Origin: Pseudomonas sp. AOB-7
GTDB taxonomy: Bacteria; Pseudomonadota; Gammaproteobacteria; Pseudomonadales; Pseudomonadaceae
Length of the DNA: 64,000 nt
Assembly: GCF_003696305.1 (NCBI RefSeq)
Contig: NZ_RFFK01000007.1
Coordinates: forward strand, 62,001-126,000
Direction: 5' to 3'
Below the pieces are notes generated by a model. That model was not told the DNA's origin and searched no databases. It worked only from the letters and a program-made list of their open reading frames with translations. A program made the translations under genes and the position numbers. Shown here piece by piece: positions 19,827-29,985 of this stretch. Within the stretch, counting starts at the first letter, position 1. The number at the start of each line of letters is the position of its first letter.

Positions 19827-19949
19827 GTAGGTTGGGGCGGGGCGCGCAGCCTGAGGCGCGCAGCGCCAAAGCCCAACAGGGAGCGCATAGCGCTCCGCCC
19901 GACGGTCATTGCGTCAGCGTTGGGCTTCGCGGAGCTCAGCCCAACCTAC
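19827..19949. repeat. Composite inverted-repeat element between rlmB and the rpsF promoter
   Basis: A 123-bp element bounded by perfect 10-bp inverted ends, GTAGGTTGGG and CCCAACCTAC. Inside are GGCGC-GCA-GCGCC, GGAGCGC-ATA-GCGCTCC and further GTTGGG arms. It carries TGAGGCGCGCAGCGCC followed by AGCCCAAC, the same core found after queG. It fills the 150-bp gap past the rlmB stop, and no gene is visible in it. Confidence 0.75.
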
Positions 19950-19966
19950 GCCGCGCCGCTTATGGC

Positions 19967-20716
19967 TTAGCGCTTGCCGCCGCGCCGCTGGCGCACCGCC
20001 TCGAACAGGCACACCCCGGCGGCCACCGAGACGTTGAGACTGCTGACGCTGCCGGCCATGGGCAGCCTGACCAGGTAATCGCAGTGCTCGCGGGTCAGGC
20101 GGCGCATGCCCCTGCCTTCGGCGCCCATGACCAGCACGGTCGGCCCGGTCAGGTCGTGCTGGTACAGCTCCTGCTCGGCCTCGCCGGCGGTGCCGACCAG
20201 CCACAGGCCGCGCTGCTGGAGCTTCTCCAGGCTGCGCGCAAGGTTGGTCACCGCCACCAGCGGGATCACCTCGGCGGCGCCGCAGGCCACCTTGCGCACC
20301 GTGGCGTTGAGGGTGGCCGACTTGTCCTTGGGCACTATCACCGCCAGCGCGCCGGCGGCATCGGCGGTGCGCAGGCAGGCACCGAGGTTGTGCGGATCGG
20401 TGACGCCGTCGAGCACCAACAGCAGCGGCGGGCCCTCGGCACGGTCGAGCAGCTCCTCGAGCATGGCCTCGCCCCATACCTGGCTGGGGCTGACATCGGC
20501 CACCACGCCCTGGTGCACGCCTTCGACCCAGGCATCCATCTCGCGCCGTTCGCACTGACCGATGCTCACCCGCGCCTGCTCGGCCAGGGCCACCAGCGCC
20601 TGCACGCGCGGCTCGCCGCGGCCCTCGGCGAGCCACAGCTGCTTGACCCGCTTGGGATGGTGACGCAGCAGCGCCTCGACGGCATGCACGCCGTAGACCT
20701 TTTCCAGCTGGTTCAT
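19967..20716 (-). CDS. rlmB: 23S rRNA (guanosine-2'-O)-methyltransferase RlmB
   Basis: SpoU/TrmH-family (SPOUT) enzyme that 2'-O-methylates G2251 of 23S rRNA. It has 249 residues: an N-terminal substrate-binding domain (about 1-75, starting MNQLEKVYGVHAVEALLRHH) and a knotted methyltransferase domain (about 95-245). Motif 1 (DGVTDPHNLGACLRTADAAG), motif 2 (LVMGAEGRGM) and motif 3 (LPMAGSVSSLNVSVAAG) are all intact. The start overlaps the rnr stop by ATGA, so the two are translationally coupled. Confidence 0.95.
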   Translation of the reverse strand: MNQLEKVYGVHAVEALLRHHPKRVKQLWLAEGRGEPRVQALVALAEQARVSIGQCERREMDAWVEGVHQGVVADVSPSQVWGEAMLEELLDRAEGPPLLLVLDGVTDPHNLGACLRTADAAGALAVIVPKDKSATLNATVRKVACGAAEVIPLVAVTNLARSLEKLQQRGLWLVGTAGEAEQELYQHDLTGPTVLVMGAEGRGMRRLTREHCDYLVRLPMAGSVSSLNVSVAAGVCLFEAVRQRRGGKR

Positions 20717-23217
20717 GGTTTGGCCTTACGCTTGCGCGGCTTGCCGGCCGAGCTCGGCACACTGTCGCTGCGCCCCGCGCCCTTGCGCGCCGCGGCAGGC
20801 GGCTTGCCGCCGGGCTTGGCGGCAGCACCCTTGCCCGACTTGCCACCCTTGGCCCCGGCCAGCAGCGCCTTCTTCACCTCGCGGCTCTTCTGCACATCGG
20901 TGTTGCCCATGCCCGGCGTCTTGGCCGTGCGCCCGGCACGCCCCACCGCCTCGCGTTCGGCGACCTGGGACAGTTCGAAGTCGATCTTGCGTTCGTCGAG
21001 ATCGACGCGCATGACCTTGACCTCGACACTGTCGCCGAGGCGGAAGCTGCGCCCGCTGCGCTCGCCGGACAGGCGATGGTGCACCGGGTCGAAATGGTAG
21101 TAATCGGCCGGCAGCGCGGTGACGTGCACCAGGCCTTCGACATAGATGTCGCGCAGCTCGACGAAGATGCCGAAACCGGTCACCGCGGTGATCACCCCGG
21201 CGAAGGTCTCGCCGACGCGGTCCTTCATGAACTCGCACTTGAGCCAGTTGACCACGTCGCGGGTGGCCTCGTCGGCACGCCGCTCGGTCATCGAGCACTG
21301 CTCGCCCAACTGCTCCAGCGCCGCCTCATCGTAAGGGTAGATGCGCGCCCGCGGCATCGGTACCGCGCCGGCACGCTTGACGTGCGGAGTGTCCACCTTC
21401 GAGCGGATCACGCTGCGGATGGCGCGGTGCACCAGCAGGTCCGGATAGCGGCGAATCGGCGAGGTGAAGTGGGTGTAGGCCTCGTAGTTCAGACCGAAGT
21501 GGCCGTGATTGTCGGCGCTGTACACCGCCTGACTCAGCGAGCGCAGCATCACGGTCTGGATCAGGTGGAAGTCCGGCCGCTCGCGAATGCTCTCCAGCAG
21601 CTTCTGGTAGTCCTTGGGCGACGGCCCCTCCTTGGACTTGCCACGCTGCAGCGACAGCCCCAGCTCGCCGAGGAAGGCCTTGAGCTTCTCCAGGCGCTCT
21701 TCCGGCGGACGGTCGTGCACCCGGTACAACGAGGGAATCTCGTGCTTCTGCATGAACTGCGCGGTGGCGACGTTGGCCGCCAGCATGCATTCCTCGATCA
21801 GCTTGTGCGCATCGTTGCGCTGGGTCGGACGAATCTCCGCGATCTTGCGCCCTTCGCCAAAGATGATGCGGGTTTCCTGGGTTTCGAAATCGATGGCGCC
21901 GCGCTCGTGGCGGGCGGCCAGCAGCACCTGGTACAGCGCGTAGAGCTGCTTGAGGTGCGGCAGGACCTCCTTGTACTCGCCGCGCAGGGCCTTGCCCTCG
22001 CTGCCCTTGGGATCTTCCAGCATCAGGCTGACCTTGTTGTAGGTCAGCCGCGCATGGGAGTGGATCACCGCCTCGTAGAACTGGTAGTCCACCAACTGGC
22101 CGCTCTTGGACATGCTCATCTCGCAGACCATGGCCAACCGGTCGACGTGCGGGTTGAGCGAGCACAGTCCGTTGGACAGCTCCTCCGGCAGCATCGGCAC
22201 CACCCGCTCGGGGAAGTACACCGAGTTGCCGCGCTCGGTGGCCTCGACATCCAGTGCCGAGCCGACCTTGACGTAGTGCGACACGTCGGCGATCGCCACA
22301 TAGAGCTTCCAACCGCCGGAGAACAGCTTCCAGCGGCTGCTGTTCTTCTCGCAAAAGACCGCGTCGTCGAAGTCGCGGGCGTCCTCGCCATCGATGGTGA
22401 CGAAGGGCAGGTGGCGCAGGTCGATGCGCTTCTCCTTGTCCTTCTCCTCCACCTCGGGCTTGAGCTTGCGCGCTTCCTTGATCACCGCCTCGGGCCAGAC
22501 GTGCGGGATATCGTAGCTGCGCAGGGCGACGTCGATCTCCATGCCCGGCGCCATGTAGTTGCCGATCACCTCGACGATATCGCCCTGCGGCTGGAAGCGC
22601 GGCGTCGGCCAATGGGTGATCTTGATCTCGACGAACTGGCCGATGCGCGCGCCGGCGGTGCGCCCCGGGGTGACCAGCACCTCCTGCTGGATCTTCGGGT
22701 TGTCGGCGACCACGAAACCGATGCCGCTCTCTTCGTAGTAACGCCCGACGATGCTCTCGTGGGCGCGACTGATCACTTCGACTATGCCACCCTCGCGGCG
22801 GCCACGGCGGTCGAAGCCGGCCACCCGCACCAGGGCGCGGTCGCCGTCGAACACCAGGCGCATCTGCGCCGGGCTGAGGAACAGGTCGTCGCTACCGTCG
22901 TCCGGCACCAGGAAACCGAAACCGTCGCGGTGACCGCTGATACGACCGCGTATCAGGTCGAGCTTGTCCACCGGCGCATAGGTGCCGCGGCGGGTATAGA
23001 TCAGCTGGCCGTCGCGCTCCATGGCGCGCAGACGGCGGCGCAGGGCCTCGAGCTGGTCTTCGGTATGCAAACCGAATTCCTCGACCAACTGCTCGCGGCT
23101 GGCCGGCGAACCGCGCTCGGCCAGATGCGAAAGAATCAGTTCACGACTGGGGATGGGGTTTTCGTATTTTTCCGCCTCGCGGGCGGCCTCGGGGTCGAGG
23201 GATTGCCAATCGGCCAT
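20713..23217 (-). CDS. rnr: Ribonuclease R
   Basis: Processive 3'-5' exoribonuclease that degrades structured RNA. It has 834 residues. Order: N-terminal winged-helix/OB cold-shock domains (about 20-230), RNB catalytic domain (about 260-590) with metal-site motif DGEDARDFDDAVF near 275-287, S1 domain (about 640-725), and a long Lys/Gly/Pro-rich basic tail (about 730-834) that probably binds RNA or ribosomes. It is coupled to rlmB downstream, and divergent from the tRNA-Leu array. ATG 23217 opens with MADWQSLDPEAAREAEKYENP, the usual Pseudomonas start. Confidence 0.95.
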   Translation of the reverse strand: MADWQSLDPEAAREAEKYENPIPSRELILSHLAERGSPASREQLVEEFGLHTEDQLEALRRRLRAMERDGQLIYTRRGTYAPVDKLDLIRGRISGHRDGFGFLVPDDGSDDLFLSPAQMRLVFDGDRALVRVAGFDRRGRREGGIVEVISRAHESIVGRYYEESGIGFVVADNPKIQQEVLVTPGRTAGARIGQFVEIKITHWPTPRFQPQGDIVEVIGNYMAPGMEIDVALRSYDIPHVWPEAVIKEARKLKPEVEEKDKEKRIDLRHLPFVTIDGEDARDFDDAVFCEKNSSRWKLFSGGWKLYVAIADVSHYVKVGSALDVEATERGNSVYFPERVVPMLPEELSNGLCSLNPHVDRLAMVCEMSMSKSGQLVDYQFYEAVIHSHARLTYNKVSLMLEDPKGSEGKALRGEYKEVLPHLKQLYALYQVLLAARHERGAIDFETQETRIIFGEGRKIAEIRPTQRNDAHKLIEECMLAANVATAQFMQKHEIPSLYRVHDRPPEERLEKLKAFLGELGLSLQRGKSKEGPSPKDYQKLLESIRERPDFHLIQTVMLRSLSQAVYSADNHGHFGLNYEAYTHFTSPIRRYPDLLVHRAIRSVIRSKVDTPHVKRAGAVPMPRARIYPYDEAALEQLGEQCSMTERRADEATRDVVNWLKCEFMKDRVGETFAGVITAVTGFGIFVELRDIYVEGLVHVTALPADYYHFDPVHHRLSGERSGRSFRLGDSVEVKVMRVDLDERKIDFELSQVAEREAVGRAGRTAKTPGMGNTDVQKSREVKKALLAGAKGGKSGKGAAAKPGGKPPAAARKGAGRSDSVPSSAGKPRKRKAKP

Positions 23218-23332
23218 TGAGTAGGGGCTACCTGTGCGTATGTATATATGTGTGGGCCATATGCCTATTGAAGCGCGAAAAAGCCTTCGGGGTCAGCTTT
23301 TCCAGCGACAATAATTTTTTCGGGGTCAGGGG
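23218..23332. promoter_or_regulatory. rnr / tRNA-Leu divergent intergenic region with helically phased direct repeats
   Basis: The 11-bp sequence TTCGGGGTCAG occurs at 23286-23296 and again at 23319-23329, 33 bp apart (about three helical turns); the second copy ends 3 bp before the tRNA -35 box. A weak minus-strand promoter for rnr (TTCAAT, 18 bp, TATATA) may lie near 23235-23270. No gene is seen. Confidence 0.4.
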
Positions 23333-23361
23333 TTTACAAGGTAAATGCTCGCCCGTATAGT
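23333..23361 (+). promoter_or_regulatory. Sigma-70 promoter of the tRNA-Leu array
   Basis: TTTACA, a 17-bp spacer and TATAGT, followed by the GC-rich discriminator TCGCGCCC. Such discriminators are typical of stable-RNA promoters under stringent (ppGpp/DksA) control. The first tRNA starts about 57 bp after the predicted start of transcription. Confidence 0.8.
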
Positions 23362-23424
23362 TCGCGCCCACAGCGTCGAGCAGACGTTGTAACACGAAGC
23401 AGATGAGGAATCATCGGTTTCAGT

Positions 23425-23511
23425 GCCCAGGTGGCGGAATTGGTAGACGCGCTGGTTTCAGGTATCAGTGGTGGCAACACCGTGGAAGTTCGAGTCTTCT
23501 CCTGGGCACCA
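23425..23511 (+). tRNA. tRNA-Leu (CAG), copy 1
   Basis: 87 nt. Acceptor arms GCCCAGG and CCTGGGC pair; the anticodon stem is CTGGT/ATCAG around loop TTCAGGT, giving anticodon CAG. It has the long class II variable arm of tRNA-Leu, T-loop GTTCGAGTC, discriminator A and an encoded CCA. Confidence 0.95.
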
Positions 23512-23595
23512 AATTTCGTGAAGTGGCTTGATAACCCACTTTGCAGATAAACGGATGCAACGCTCCGTGTCGGCAACGACGAACATTGCTGCAGT

Positions 23596-23682
23596 GCCCA
23601 GGTGGCGGAATTGGTAGACGCGCTGGTTTCAGGTATCAGTGGTGGCAACACCGTGGAAGTTCGAGTCTTCTCCTGGGCACCA
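23596..23682 (+). tRNA. tRNA-Leu (CAG), copy 2
   Basis: Identical to copy 1 over all 87 nt, 171 bp further on, with an 84-nt spacer between them. Confidence 0.95.
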
Positions 23683-23766
23683 AATTTCGTGAAGTGGCTT
23701 GATAACCCACTTTGCAGATAAACGGATGCAACGCTCCGTGTCGGCAACGACGAACATTGCTGCAGT

Positions 23767-23853
23767 GCCCAGGTGGCGGAATTGGTAGACGCGCTGGTTT
23801 CAGGTATCAGTGGTGGCAACACCGTGGAAGTTCGAGTCTTCTCCTGGGCACCA
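23767..23853 (+). tRNA. tRNA-Leu (CAG), copy 3
   Basis: Identical to copies 1 and 2; preceded by a spacer identical to the first spacer. Confidence 0.95.
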
Positions 23854-23937
23854 AATTTCGTGAAGTGGCTTGATAACCCACTTTGCAGATAAACGGATGC
23901 AACGCTCCGTGTCGGCAACGACGAACATTGCTGCAGT

Positions 23938-24024
23938 GCCCAGGTGGCGGAATTGGTAGACGCGCTGGTTTCAGGTATCAGTGGTGGCAACACCGTGGAA
24001 GTTCGAGTCTTCTCCTGGGCACCA
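23938..24024 (+). tRNA. tRNA-Leu (CAG), copy 4
   Basis: Identical to the other copies. After its CCA the sequence shares only AATTTC with the spacer and then runs into the terminator. Confidence 0.95.
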
Positions 24025-24030
24025 AATTTC

Positions 24031-24059
24031 AAAAAACCGAGCCAATGGCTCGGTTTTTT
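24031..24059 (+). terminator. Terminator of the tRNA-Leu array
   Basis: AACCGAGCC and GGCTCGGTT form a 9-bp stem with a 3-nt loop, with six A before and six T after. It works on both strands but fits the plus-strand tRNA transcript. Confidence 0.9.
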
Positions 24060-24074
24060 ATTGCCCGTCAAAAA

Positions 24075-24135
24075 GTAGGTTGTGCCGTGCGCAGCCCCAG
24101 CCCCAGGGGAGCGAGGTGCGCACGGCGCACCCTAC
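24075..24135. repeat. Inverted-repeat element overlapping the chemoreceptor stop
   Basis: The left arm GTAGGTTGTGCCGTGCGCA pairs with the right arm TGCGCACGGCGCACCCTAC over 19 bp with two mismatches, around a 23-nt loop. The minus-strand TAG of the chemoreceptor gene is part of the right arm. Confidence 0.75.
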
Positions 24136-26066
24136 ACCCTGAACTGCCCCAGGCTGGTCTTGAGCTGCGCCGCCAGCTCGTCCAGCGCCCGCGCGTTGCC
24201 GGCGATGGCCGCCACCGCTTCGGCCGCCCGCTGTGCCTCGGCATGGATGGTCTCGACCCGCCCGCGCACCGCGCCCGCCCCTGCGGCCTGATGCGCCGCC
24301 GCCTGAGTCGCCGCATTGATCGCACCATGCACCTCGTCCACCGAGTCCTGCACCGACTGCTGCAGGCGCGCGCTGTCGCGCAGCACCTGCAACCCCTGAC
24401 GCCCCTGCTCGCCGGCCTGGGCGATGCTCGCCACCGCCTCCTGCGCACCGCGCTGCAGGGCGGCGATATGCGCCTGGATATCGCCGGTGGACTGCTGGGT
24501 CTTGCTCGCCAGCGCGCGCACCTCGTCGGCCACAACGGCGAAACCGCGCCCGCTCTCGCCGGCACGCGCCGCCTCGATGGCGGCATTCAGCGCGAGCAGG
24601 TTGGTTTGCTCGGCGATGGACTGGATCACCGTCAGCACCACCTCGATCTGCTCGCTCTGCTTGGCCAGCCGCTCGATCACCGCCGAGCCATCGGCCACCC
24701 GCGCCACCAGGCCTTCGATCAGGACCGACAGACGCTGGGCGATGGCCGCATTGTCGTGCGCCGCCTGGCGAATACTGGCCACCCGCTGCAACGCCTCCTG
24801 CATGGCCTGGCTCTCGGCCTGCGCCTCGTCGGCCATCCGCTCCAGCGCCTGCAGGCTGCCGGCGACCTCGTCGCGCTGACGCCCGGCGGCAGCTTCGGCG
24901 GCCACGCCACGCTGGGTCAGGCTGCGAATCTGCTCGCCGGTGCGCAGCGCCACCTCGCCGGATTCGCGCACGATGGGCTGCAGCTTGGCGATGAAGCGAT
25001 TGACCGCAGCGGCCATCTCACCCACCTCGTCACGACTGTCGATGCTCACCCGCCGAGTCAGGTCGCCCTCACCCGCCGCCAGGTCGTTCAGCGCCGCACT
25101 GAGTAGACGCAGGCGGCTGAGCACGCGCCAGCCGAGCACCAGCGCCACCGCCAGCAAGGTCAGCGCACCGACCGCCAGCAGCCCCAGGGCGATACTCCAG
25201 CGCAGGCCATCGGCAGCCAGGCGCACCGACTCGCCGCCGTTGCGCGCCATCTCCGCGGTGTAGCCTTCGGCAGCCTGCAGGCGTGCCTGCAACGCCCGCG
25301 TGCTGTCCTCGGCGGCGCCCGCCAGGCTGCTGTCGACCAGCTCGCCGGCACCACCGACCAGAGCCTGGAAGCGCCCATCCAGGGCCGCCAGCTCGGTCTC
25401 GACCAAGGCCAGCGACATGCCCATCTGCACCTTGCCGATGCGCGCGCCCATGGGGTTGATGTCCACCTCGAGCAGGTACACCCGCGGATCGCGCGAGGCG
25501 GCGTCGACCAGCTTGTCCAGCGGCGTGTCGCCCTGGCCGGCGGCGACCAGCTCGCGCACCAGCGTGTTGCTGCGGTTGAAATTGCGCGTCAGACGCTTGC
25601 CGTCGGCGTCGTAGAACACCGCGAAGAGCACCGCCGGGTCCTGCTGGGCGATGCGGGTCAGCGCGGTCAAGGCCGGCACGTCGTCGTCCCAGATGGCCTT
25701 CGGCGCCACGCCGGCCAGCAACTGCGCCAGCGCCGTGCCGGACTGCTTGAGGCTGTCTTCGAGCACCCGGCGCAGTTGCGCCTGCTCGCTCTTGAGCTGC
25801 GCCGAGAGGCCTTCGCCGAGACGGCTGCGGGTATTGCCCGCCAGCGCGGCGAGACCCTGGGTCATCTCGCGCTCGGCCGCATTCAGCTCCTCACCCAGGC
25901 GTCGGCTCTCGCCACCCAGGCGCTGCGCCAGATCCTCGACCATGCCGTCGACCGAGGCGCGCATCAGCCACACCGCCAGCCCCACCTGCACCAACATGGC
26001 CAGGCCGAGGGCGACGAACACCGGGCGCAGCAGGCGGCTGCGCAACATCGAAACAATGGCGAACAC
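24132..26066 (-). CDS. Methyl-accepting chemotaxis protein
   Basis: A 644-residue transducer. GTG 26066 is chosen because GAGGAG lies 8 bp upstream and no ATG precedes the first membrane segment. Order: TM1 (about 13-34), a periplasmic ligand domain of about 250 residues that is mostly helical and Ala-rich, TM2 (about 288-312), HAMP (about 313-365) and the cytoplasmic signalling domain, whose hairpin tip contains [19 protein letters not shown] near 490-510. The C-terminus GQFRV lacks a CheR-tethering pentapeptide. The ligand cannot be read from the sequence. It lies between purA and the tRNA array; I do not recall a chemoreceptor at this place in PAO1. The stop is supplied by a REP-type repeat. 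Confidence 0.92.
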   Translation of the reverse strand: MFAIVSMLRSRLLRPVFVALGLAMLVQVGLAVWLMRASVDGMVEDLAQRLGGESRRLGEELNAAEREMTQGLAALAGNTRSRLGEGLSAQLKSEQAQLRRVLEDSLKQSGTALAQLLAGVAPKAIWDDDVPALTALTRIAQQDPAVLFAVFYDADGKRLTRNFNRSNTLVRELVAAGQGDTPLDKLVDAASRDPRVYLLEVDINPMGARIGKVQMGMSLALVETELAALDGRFQALVGGAGELVDSSLAGAAEDSTRALQARLQAAEGYTAEMARNGGESVRLAADGLRWSIALGLLAVGALTLLAVALVLGWRVLSRLRLLSAALNDLAAGEGDLTRRVSIDSRDEVGEMAAAVNRFIAKLQPIVRESGEVALRTGEQIRSLTQRGVAAEAAAGRQRDEVAGSLQALERMADEAQAESQAMQEALQRVASIRQAAHDNAAIAQRLSVLIEGLVARVADGSAVIERLAKQSEQIEVVLTVIQSIAEQTNLLALNAAIEAARAGESGRGFAVVADEVRALASKTQQSTGDIQAHIAALQRGAQEAVASIAQAGEQGRQGLQVLRDSARLQQSVQDSVDEVHGAINAATQAAAHQAAGAGAVRGRVETIHAEAQRAAEAVAAIAGNARALDELAAQLKTSLGQFRV

Positions 26067-26186
26067 TGGCGGGACTCCTCAACGACCATTACCGCTATAG
26101 CGGCGACTTCCGCGATTTATTGAGCGCAAGCAAGGCGCATGCCCGCGCGCCAGACGCAAAGGGCCTTCCACCCGCCGGGCAGGGCA

Positions 26187-26210
26187 CAAAAAAGCCGCCC
26201 GAAGGCGGCT
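26187..26210 (-). terminator. purA terminator
   Basis: On the minus strand AGCCGCC-TTCG-GGCGGCT is followed by TTTTTTG. The stem of 7 bp with a UUCG tetraloop starts 23 bp past the purA stop. Confidence 0.9.
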
Positions 26211-26233
26211 CTTTCAACTCGACAGCGCCCCGG

Positions 26234-28773
<2,540 letters not shown>

Positions 28774-28810
28774 TTCGCCATTCCCCTCTCGATCCGGGCG
28801 GCACAAGCCT

Positions 28811-28996
28811 TCAGTGAAGCAGATATAGAAGGGCCGTACCCAGCAGCATGCTGGCCAGCCCCATAAGGCGCAGTCGGCGGTCGGGCAGCCGGGCTGCCTG
28901 CAGTACCGCTCCGCGCCACTGGCGCGGATAGAGGAAGGGCAGGATGCCTTCCAGCACCAGCATCAGACACAGAGCAATGCCGAGTTCCTGCCACAT
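28811..28996 (-). CDS. DUF2065 (YjeT-like) small membrane protein
   Basis: A 61-residue protein with two hydrophobic helices (about 4-24 and 42-60) joined by [23 protein letters not shown] 28996 is chosen; the frame extends further upstream only through the hflC terminator. In many proteobacteria this small protein lies between hflC and hisZ/purA, as here. Function unknown; it may associate with the HflKC membrane complex (inference from linkage only). Confidence 0.85.
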   Translation of the reverse strand: MWQELGIALCLMLVLEGILPFLYPRQWRGAVLQAARLPDRRLRLMGLASMLLGTALLYLLH

Positions 28997-29011
28997 GATT
29001 CCCACAGACGC

Positions 29012-29036
29012 AAAAAAGCCGGGATTTTCCCGGCTG
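29012..29036 (-). terminator. Intrinsic terminator after hflC
   Basis: On the minus strand AGCCGGG-AAAA-TCCCGGCT is followed by TTTTTG. It ends the hfq-hflC transcript upstream of the DUF2065 gene. Confidence 0.85.
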
Positions 29037-29055
29037 CCGCATGATACCACGCTAA

Positions 29056-29107
29056 AAGCTTCAAGCCACAAGCTTCGAGCTGCAAGTCGTCCGCCTGCAG
29101 CTCGAAG
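29056..29107. repeat. Direct and inverted repeats after hflC
   Basis: AAGCTTCAAGC (29056) and AAGCTTCGAGC (29070) are 14-bp-spaced direct repeats. CTTCGAGCTGCA (29073) and TGCAGCTCGAAG (29096) form a perfect 12-bp stem with an 11-nt loop. This is a common form of Pseudomonas intergenic repeat and may help protect the hflC 3' end. Confidence 0.65.
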
Positions 29108-29115
29108 CCGCTCTT

Positions 29116-29985
29116 TCAGGGCTTGGCCTTCTCCAGATAGCGGAAGAAGTCGCTGCCCGGGTCGAGCACCAGCACGTCGCGCTTATCGGCGAAGCTCTCG
29201 CGGTAGGCGCGCAGGCTGCGGTAGAAGGAGTAGAACTCCTGATCCTGGCCATAGGCGCGGGCGTAGATGGAGGCGGCCTCGGCGTCGCCGTCACCGCGCA
29301 GCTCTTCGGCCTCGCGGTAGGCTTCGGCCAGCAGCACGCGGCGCTGACGGTCGGCGTCGGCACGGATGCCCTCGGCCAACTCGCGACCCTTGGCGCGGTG
29401 TTCGCGCGCCTCGCGCTCACGCTCGGTGCTCATCCGCTCGAACACGCTGCGGTTGACCTCGCGCGGCAGGTCGATGGCCTTGACCCGCACGTCCACCACC
29501 TCGATGCCCAGTTCGCGCTCGGCGGCGCGGTTGAGGGTCGCGGTGACGTCAGCCATCAGCGCATCGCGCTCGCCGGATACCGATTCGTGCAGGGTGCGCT
29601 TACCGAACTGGTCACGCAGCGAAGCTTCCAGACGACGCGCCAGACGCTCGTCGGCCACCTGTTTGATACCCGAGGTGGACTGATAGAAGCGCTCGGCGTC
29701 CTTCACCCGCCACTTGGCGTAGGCATCGACCATCAGCGCCTTCTTCTCCAGGGTCAGGAAGCGCGAGGAAGTCGAATCCAGGGTCAGCAGACGACCATCA
29801 AAGATGCGCACCTGGTTCACATAGGGGATTTTCACATGCAGGCCGGGCTGCACGTCCGGCTGCACCACGCGACCGAACTGCAACAGCACCGCACGCTCGG
29901 TCTGCGCCACGATGTAGAAGCTGTTCCACGCCACCAGGGCCAGAACCACGGCCGCAATCAGGCCGATCAGGGACTTGTTGCTCAT
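29116..29985 (-). CDS. hflC: HflC, FtsH-protease modulator subunit
   Basis: SPFH/band-7 protein that with HflK forms a large periplasmic cage around the FtsH protease. Start ATG 29985 (MSNKSLIGLIAAVVLALVAW) shares one base with the hflK stop (TGATG); a TTG just upstream is less likely. It has 289 residues: N-terminal membrane anchor (about 5-24), band-7 domain (about 20-200), then a charged coiled-coil helix rich in Arg/Glu/Ala (about 195-250). Translational coupling to hflK fits equal subunit amounts. Confidence 0.95.
   Translation of the reverse strand: MSNKSLIGLIAAVVLALVAWNSFYIVAQTERAVLLQFGRVVQPDVQPGLHVKIPYVNQVRIFDGRLLTLDSTSSRFLTLEKKALMVDAYAKWRVKDAERFYQSTSGIKQVADERLARRLEASLRDQFGKRTLHESVSGERDALMADVTATLNRAAERELGIEVVDVRVKAIDLPREVNRSVFERMSTEREREAREHRAKGRELAEGIRADADRQRRVLLAEAYREAEELRGDGDAEAASIYARAYGQDQEFYSFYRSLRAYRESFADKRDVLVLDPGSDFFRYLEKAKP

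Larger units (their letters stand above)
23421..24024 (+). repeat. Perfect 171-bp tandem repeat carrying tRNA-Leu genes
   Basis: Three full 171-bp units (87-nt tRNA plus 84-nt spacer) and a fourth tRNA without spacer. No difference among units is seen, in genes or spacers. The spacer holds a small GTGG...CCAC hairpin and no promoter-like pair, so the array should be one transcript processed by RNase E and RNase P. Confidence 0.95.

Noticed and set aside
21076..23220. A 714-residue plus-strand frame over rnr
   Set aside because: Mirror of RNase R codon bias (Val/His/Ala-rich); no start signal.
23425..24024. CRISPR array suggested by regular repeats
   Set aside because: Repeats are 87-nt tRNA genes and the spacers are identical, unlike CRISPR spacers.
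23334..24071. A 245-residue minus-strand frame with perfect 57-residue repeats
   Set aside because: It runs antisense through the tRNA array. The unit of 171 bp is a multiple of three, so any open frame repeats perfectly; no SD or family similarity supports a protein.
23425..24135. tRNA-linked integration site (attB) or prophage remnant
   Set aside because: No integrase gene or tRNA 3' duplication beyond the tandem array is seen; genes on both sides are syntenic core genes.
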